Positions 62,628 through 64,000 of a DNA stretch of 64,000 bases are shown here, one piece after another. Source of the DNA: an uncultured Flavobacteriales bacterium. GTDB lineage: Bacteria > Bacteroidota > Bacteroidia > Flavobacteriales > UBA1820. A model generated the notes under the pieces. The model did no database searches and had not been told where the DNA came from. It saw only the letters and a list, made by a program, of their open reading frames with translations. Each line of letters starts with the position of its first letter. The first letter of the stretch is position 1. The stretch spans positions 1-64,000 of the forward strand of contig CALJDR010000053.1 in assembly GCA_938023515.1 (NCBI GenBank). The letters are read 5' to 3'. The position numbers were made by a program, and so were the translations under genes.

Positions 62628-63887
62628 ATGGATTACGAAAACTATTTTCCGGCCCTTTCCGATGTGATGAAGGCCGAACAGACCCTCTCCGAGATACTGG
62701 GGCCTACCCCGCTGCAAAAGAACAGGAACCTGTCGCAGCAATACGGAGCCAATGTGATGCTCAAACGCGAAGACCTGCAAATGGTCCGTTCGTACAAGAT
62801 ACGGGGGGCGTACAACAAAATAAGATCCCTTTCCAAGGAAGAAGCTGCCCGGGGCGTGGTTTGCGCCAGCGCGGGCAACCATGCACAGGGAGTAGCCTAT
62901 TCGTGCAGCAAACTGGGAATCAAGGGGCGGATTTTCATGCCTGTCACCACGCCTAAACAAAAGATAGGCCAGGTAAAGATGTTCGGGGGCGATTTTGTGG
63001 AAGTGGTGCTCACGGGCGATACGTTCGATGCGGCCAATAAAGCAGCGATCGAACAGTGCCAAAAAGACGGGATGGTATTTATTCCGCCGTTCGACGATCC
63101 TAAAATCGTCGAAGGCCAGGGAACGGTCGGTTTGGAAATCATTCAGGAAGTAAAAGAACCGATAGATTATGTGTTCGTGCCGCTGGGCGGCGGGGGTCTT
63201 ATTTCCGGGGTGGGAAGCGTTCTCCGCCAGATGAGCCCTTCGACCAAGATCATCGGGGTAGAACCGGCCGGTGCGGCGAGCATGAAGGCTTCGCTGGCCT
63301 GTGGCAAAGTGGTCACTCTGGATGAGGTCGACAAATTCGTAGACGGGGCTGCGGTGCAGACCGTAGGCGAGCTCACGTTTTCTCTCTGCAAGCGGGTATG
63401 CGACGACATTAGCGCCGTACCCGAAGGCAAGGTATGCACCACGATTCTCAAGCTCTACAATTCGGATGCCATCGTAGTCGAACCGGCCGGGGCTTTGAGC
63501 ATTAGTGCGCTCGATTTTTACAAGGATGAGATAAAGGGCAAAAATGTCGTGTGCATCGTCAGCGGCAGTAACAACGATATCACCCGGATGGAGGAGATCA
63601 AGGAGCGTTCGCTGTTGTACGAGGGGCTTAAACACTACTTCATTGTTCGTTTTCCTCAGCGGAGCGGGGCATTGAAGAGTTTTGTAAGCGATGTGTTAGG
63701 TCCTACGGATGATATCACATTCTTCGAGTACAAGAAAAAAACGGCCCGTGAAAAAGGCCCTGCAATGATCGGCATCGAGCTGCAGAAAAAAGAAGACTAC
63801 CAGTCGCTGGTGGAACGTATGCAGCAACAGGGGATCAAGTATCAGTATATCAACGATAATCTGACGCTTTTCGAGCTGCTTATCTGA
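62628..63887 (+). CDS. ilvA: Threonine ammonia-lyase (biosynthetic, ACT-like C-terminus)
   Basis: IlvA deaminates threonine to 2-ketobutyrate, the isoleucine-specific precursor. In this 419-residue protein the PLP lysine is in QMVRSYKIRGAYNKI near residue 50, GNHAQGVAYSC and the glycine-rich PLP phosphate loop VPLGGGGLISGVGSV (near 185) follow, and a C-terminal ACT-like regulatory domain spans about 330-419 (YFIVRFPQRSGALKSFVSDVLG). That single short regulatory domain fits the form of about 400 residues rather than the E. coli form of 514. It is the last gene of the operon and is 25 bp after leuB. Confidence 0.93.
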   Translation: MDYENYFPALSDVMKAEQTLSEILGPTPLQKNRNLSQQYGANVMLKREDLQMVRSYKIRGAYNKIRSLSKEEAARGVVCASAGNHAQGVAYSCSKLGIKGRIFMPVTTPKQKIGQVKMFGGDFVEVVLTGDTFDAANKAAIEQCQKDGMVFIPPFDDPKIVEGQGTVGLEIIQEVKEPIDYVFVPLGGGGLISGVGSVLRQMSPSTKIIGVEPAGAASMKASLACGKVVTLDEVDKFVDGAAVQTVGELTFSLCKRVCDDISAVPEGKVCTTILKLYNSDAIVVEPAGALSISALDFYKDEIKGKNVVCIVSGSNNDITRMEEIKERSLLYEGLKHYFIVRFPQRSGALKSFVSDVLGPTDDITFFEYKKKTAREKGPAMIGIELQKKEDYQSLVERMQQQGIKYQYINDNLTLFELLI

Positions 63888-63919
63888 TCGCCGGCACTGT
63901 GATTCGCCAAAAATTGATA

Positions 63920-63943
63920 AGGGAATATCCCTGGAAATTTTTT
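63920..63943 (+). terminator. Weak terminator after ilvA
   Basis: AGGGA (63920-63924) and TCCCT (63928-63932) form a short stem with an ATA loop, followed after five bases by six T (63938-63943). The stem is only 5 bp and the T-run merges into the next promoter, so confidence is low. Confidence 0.35.
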
Positions 63944-63972
63944 GGTTGTAAACTTTCGGCTCTTTATATTTG
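63941..63972 (+). promoter_or_regulatory. Strong promoter for a gene beyond the window
   Basis: TTTG (63941-63944) and TATATTTG (63965-63972) are 20 bp apart and match consensus. A 7-bp hairpin, CCCATAC/GTATGGG (63977-63993), lies at the expected 5' end of the transcript and could stabilise the RNA or serve as an operator. The gene it serves starts after base 64000. Confidence 0.7.
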
Positions 63973-64000
63973 CAATCCCATACACGGTATGGGAAAAGTC

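Noticed and set aside
1..64000. CRISPR array or rRNA genes
   Set aside because: No regularly spaced direct repeats of suitable length and no rRNA-like sequence were seen anywhere in the window.

Overview
The window reads as a Bacteroidota chromosome, probably order Bacteroidales and perhaps an Alistipes-like gut anaerobe. The phylum call rests on promoters of the Bacteroidota form (TTTG, 19-21 bp, TAnnTTTG), weak Shine-Dalgarno sites, anaerobic ribonucleotide reductase and the gene content; the genus is inference. Bases 1-48 are not genomic: they are an Illumina Nextera i5 adapter left on the contig end, so the true sequence starts at 49 inside a gene.

49-9944 (minus strand) is an eleven-gene operon with overlapping ends for a CMP-activated nonulosonic acid of the legionaminic type: aminotransferase, acetyltransferase, hydrolysing epimerase, synthase, GDP-sugar nucleotidyltransferase (PtmE-like) and CMP transferase, plus a PtmA-like SDR, two Gfo/Idh/MocA oxidoreductases, a serine-acetyltransferase-like protein and an FkbH-like enzyme cut by the contig end. 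A divergent promoter region (9945-10021) separates it from 10022-18288, with an EpsG/Wzy-like polymerase, four GT4 glycosyltransferases, a CapD/FlaA1-type 4,6-dehydratase that may supply the missing LegB step, and a protein with sialyltransferase-like HP and SS motifs. 18289-24648 carries cobO and dTDP-L-rhamnose (rmlABCD) and UDP-ManNAcA (wecBC) genes. Together these look like a surface-glycan locus.

24840-31839 is catabolic: lutABC (lactate to pyruvate), a GH18 lipoprotein, a PoxB-like pyruvate oxidase and a secreted GH16 glucanase. 32114-38256 holds a possible 44-codon small ORF coupled to a PAS-rich hybrid histidine kinase, then a second hybrid kinase split by an exact 8-bp tandem duplication. 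38485-41470 is class III ribonucleotide reductase (nrdDG) behind a cobalamin riboswitch. 41874-43891 is a decayed AT-rich island beside tRNA-Phe: a 49-bp palindrome, remnants of a dcm-type cytosine methylase and its vsr repair endonuclease, and a frameshifted gene with a caspase-like His-Gly/Ser-Cys signature.

44069-51832 has a short Bacteroidota-type arginine decarboxylase, purE, a DUF4932-like metalloprotease, purK, lepA and a DedA protein. 51882-63887 is a complete branched-chain amino acid operon (ilvD-ilvB-ilvN-ilvC-leuA-leuC-leuD-leuB-ilvA) behind a Val/Leu/Ile-rich leader peptide and a two-state attenuator. It is interrupted only by a 326-bp element with 11-bp terminal inverted repeats. 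The window ends in a strong promoter for a gene outside it.
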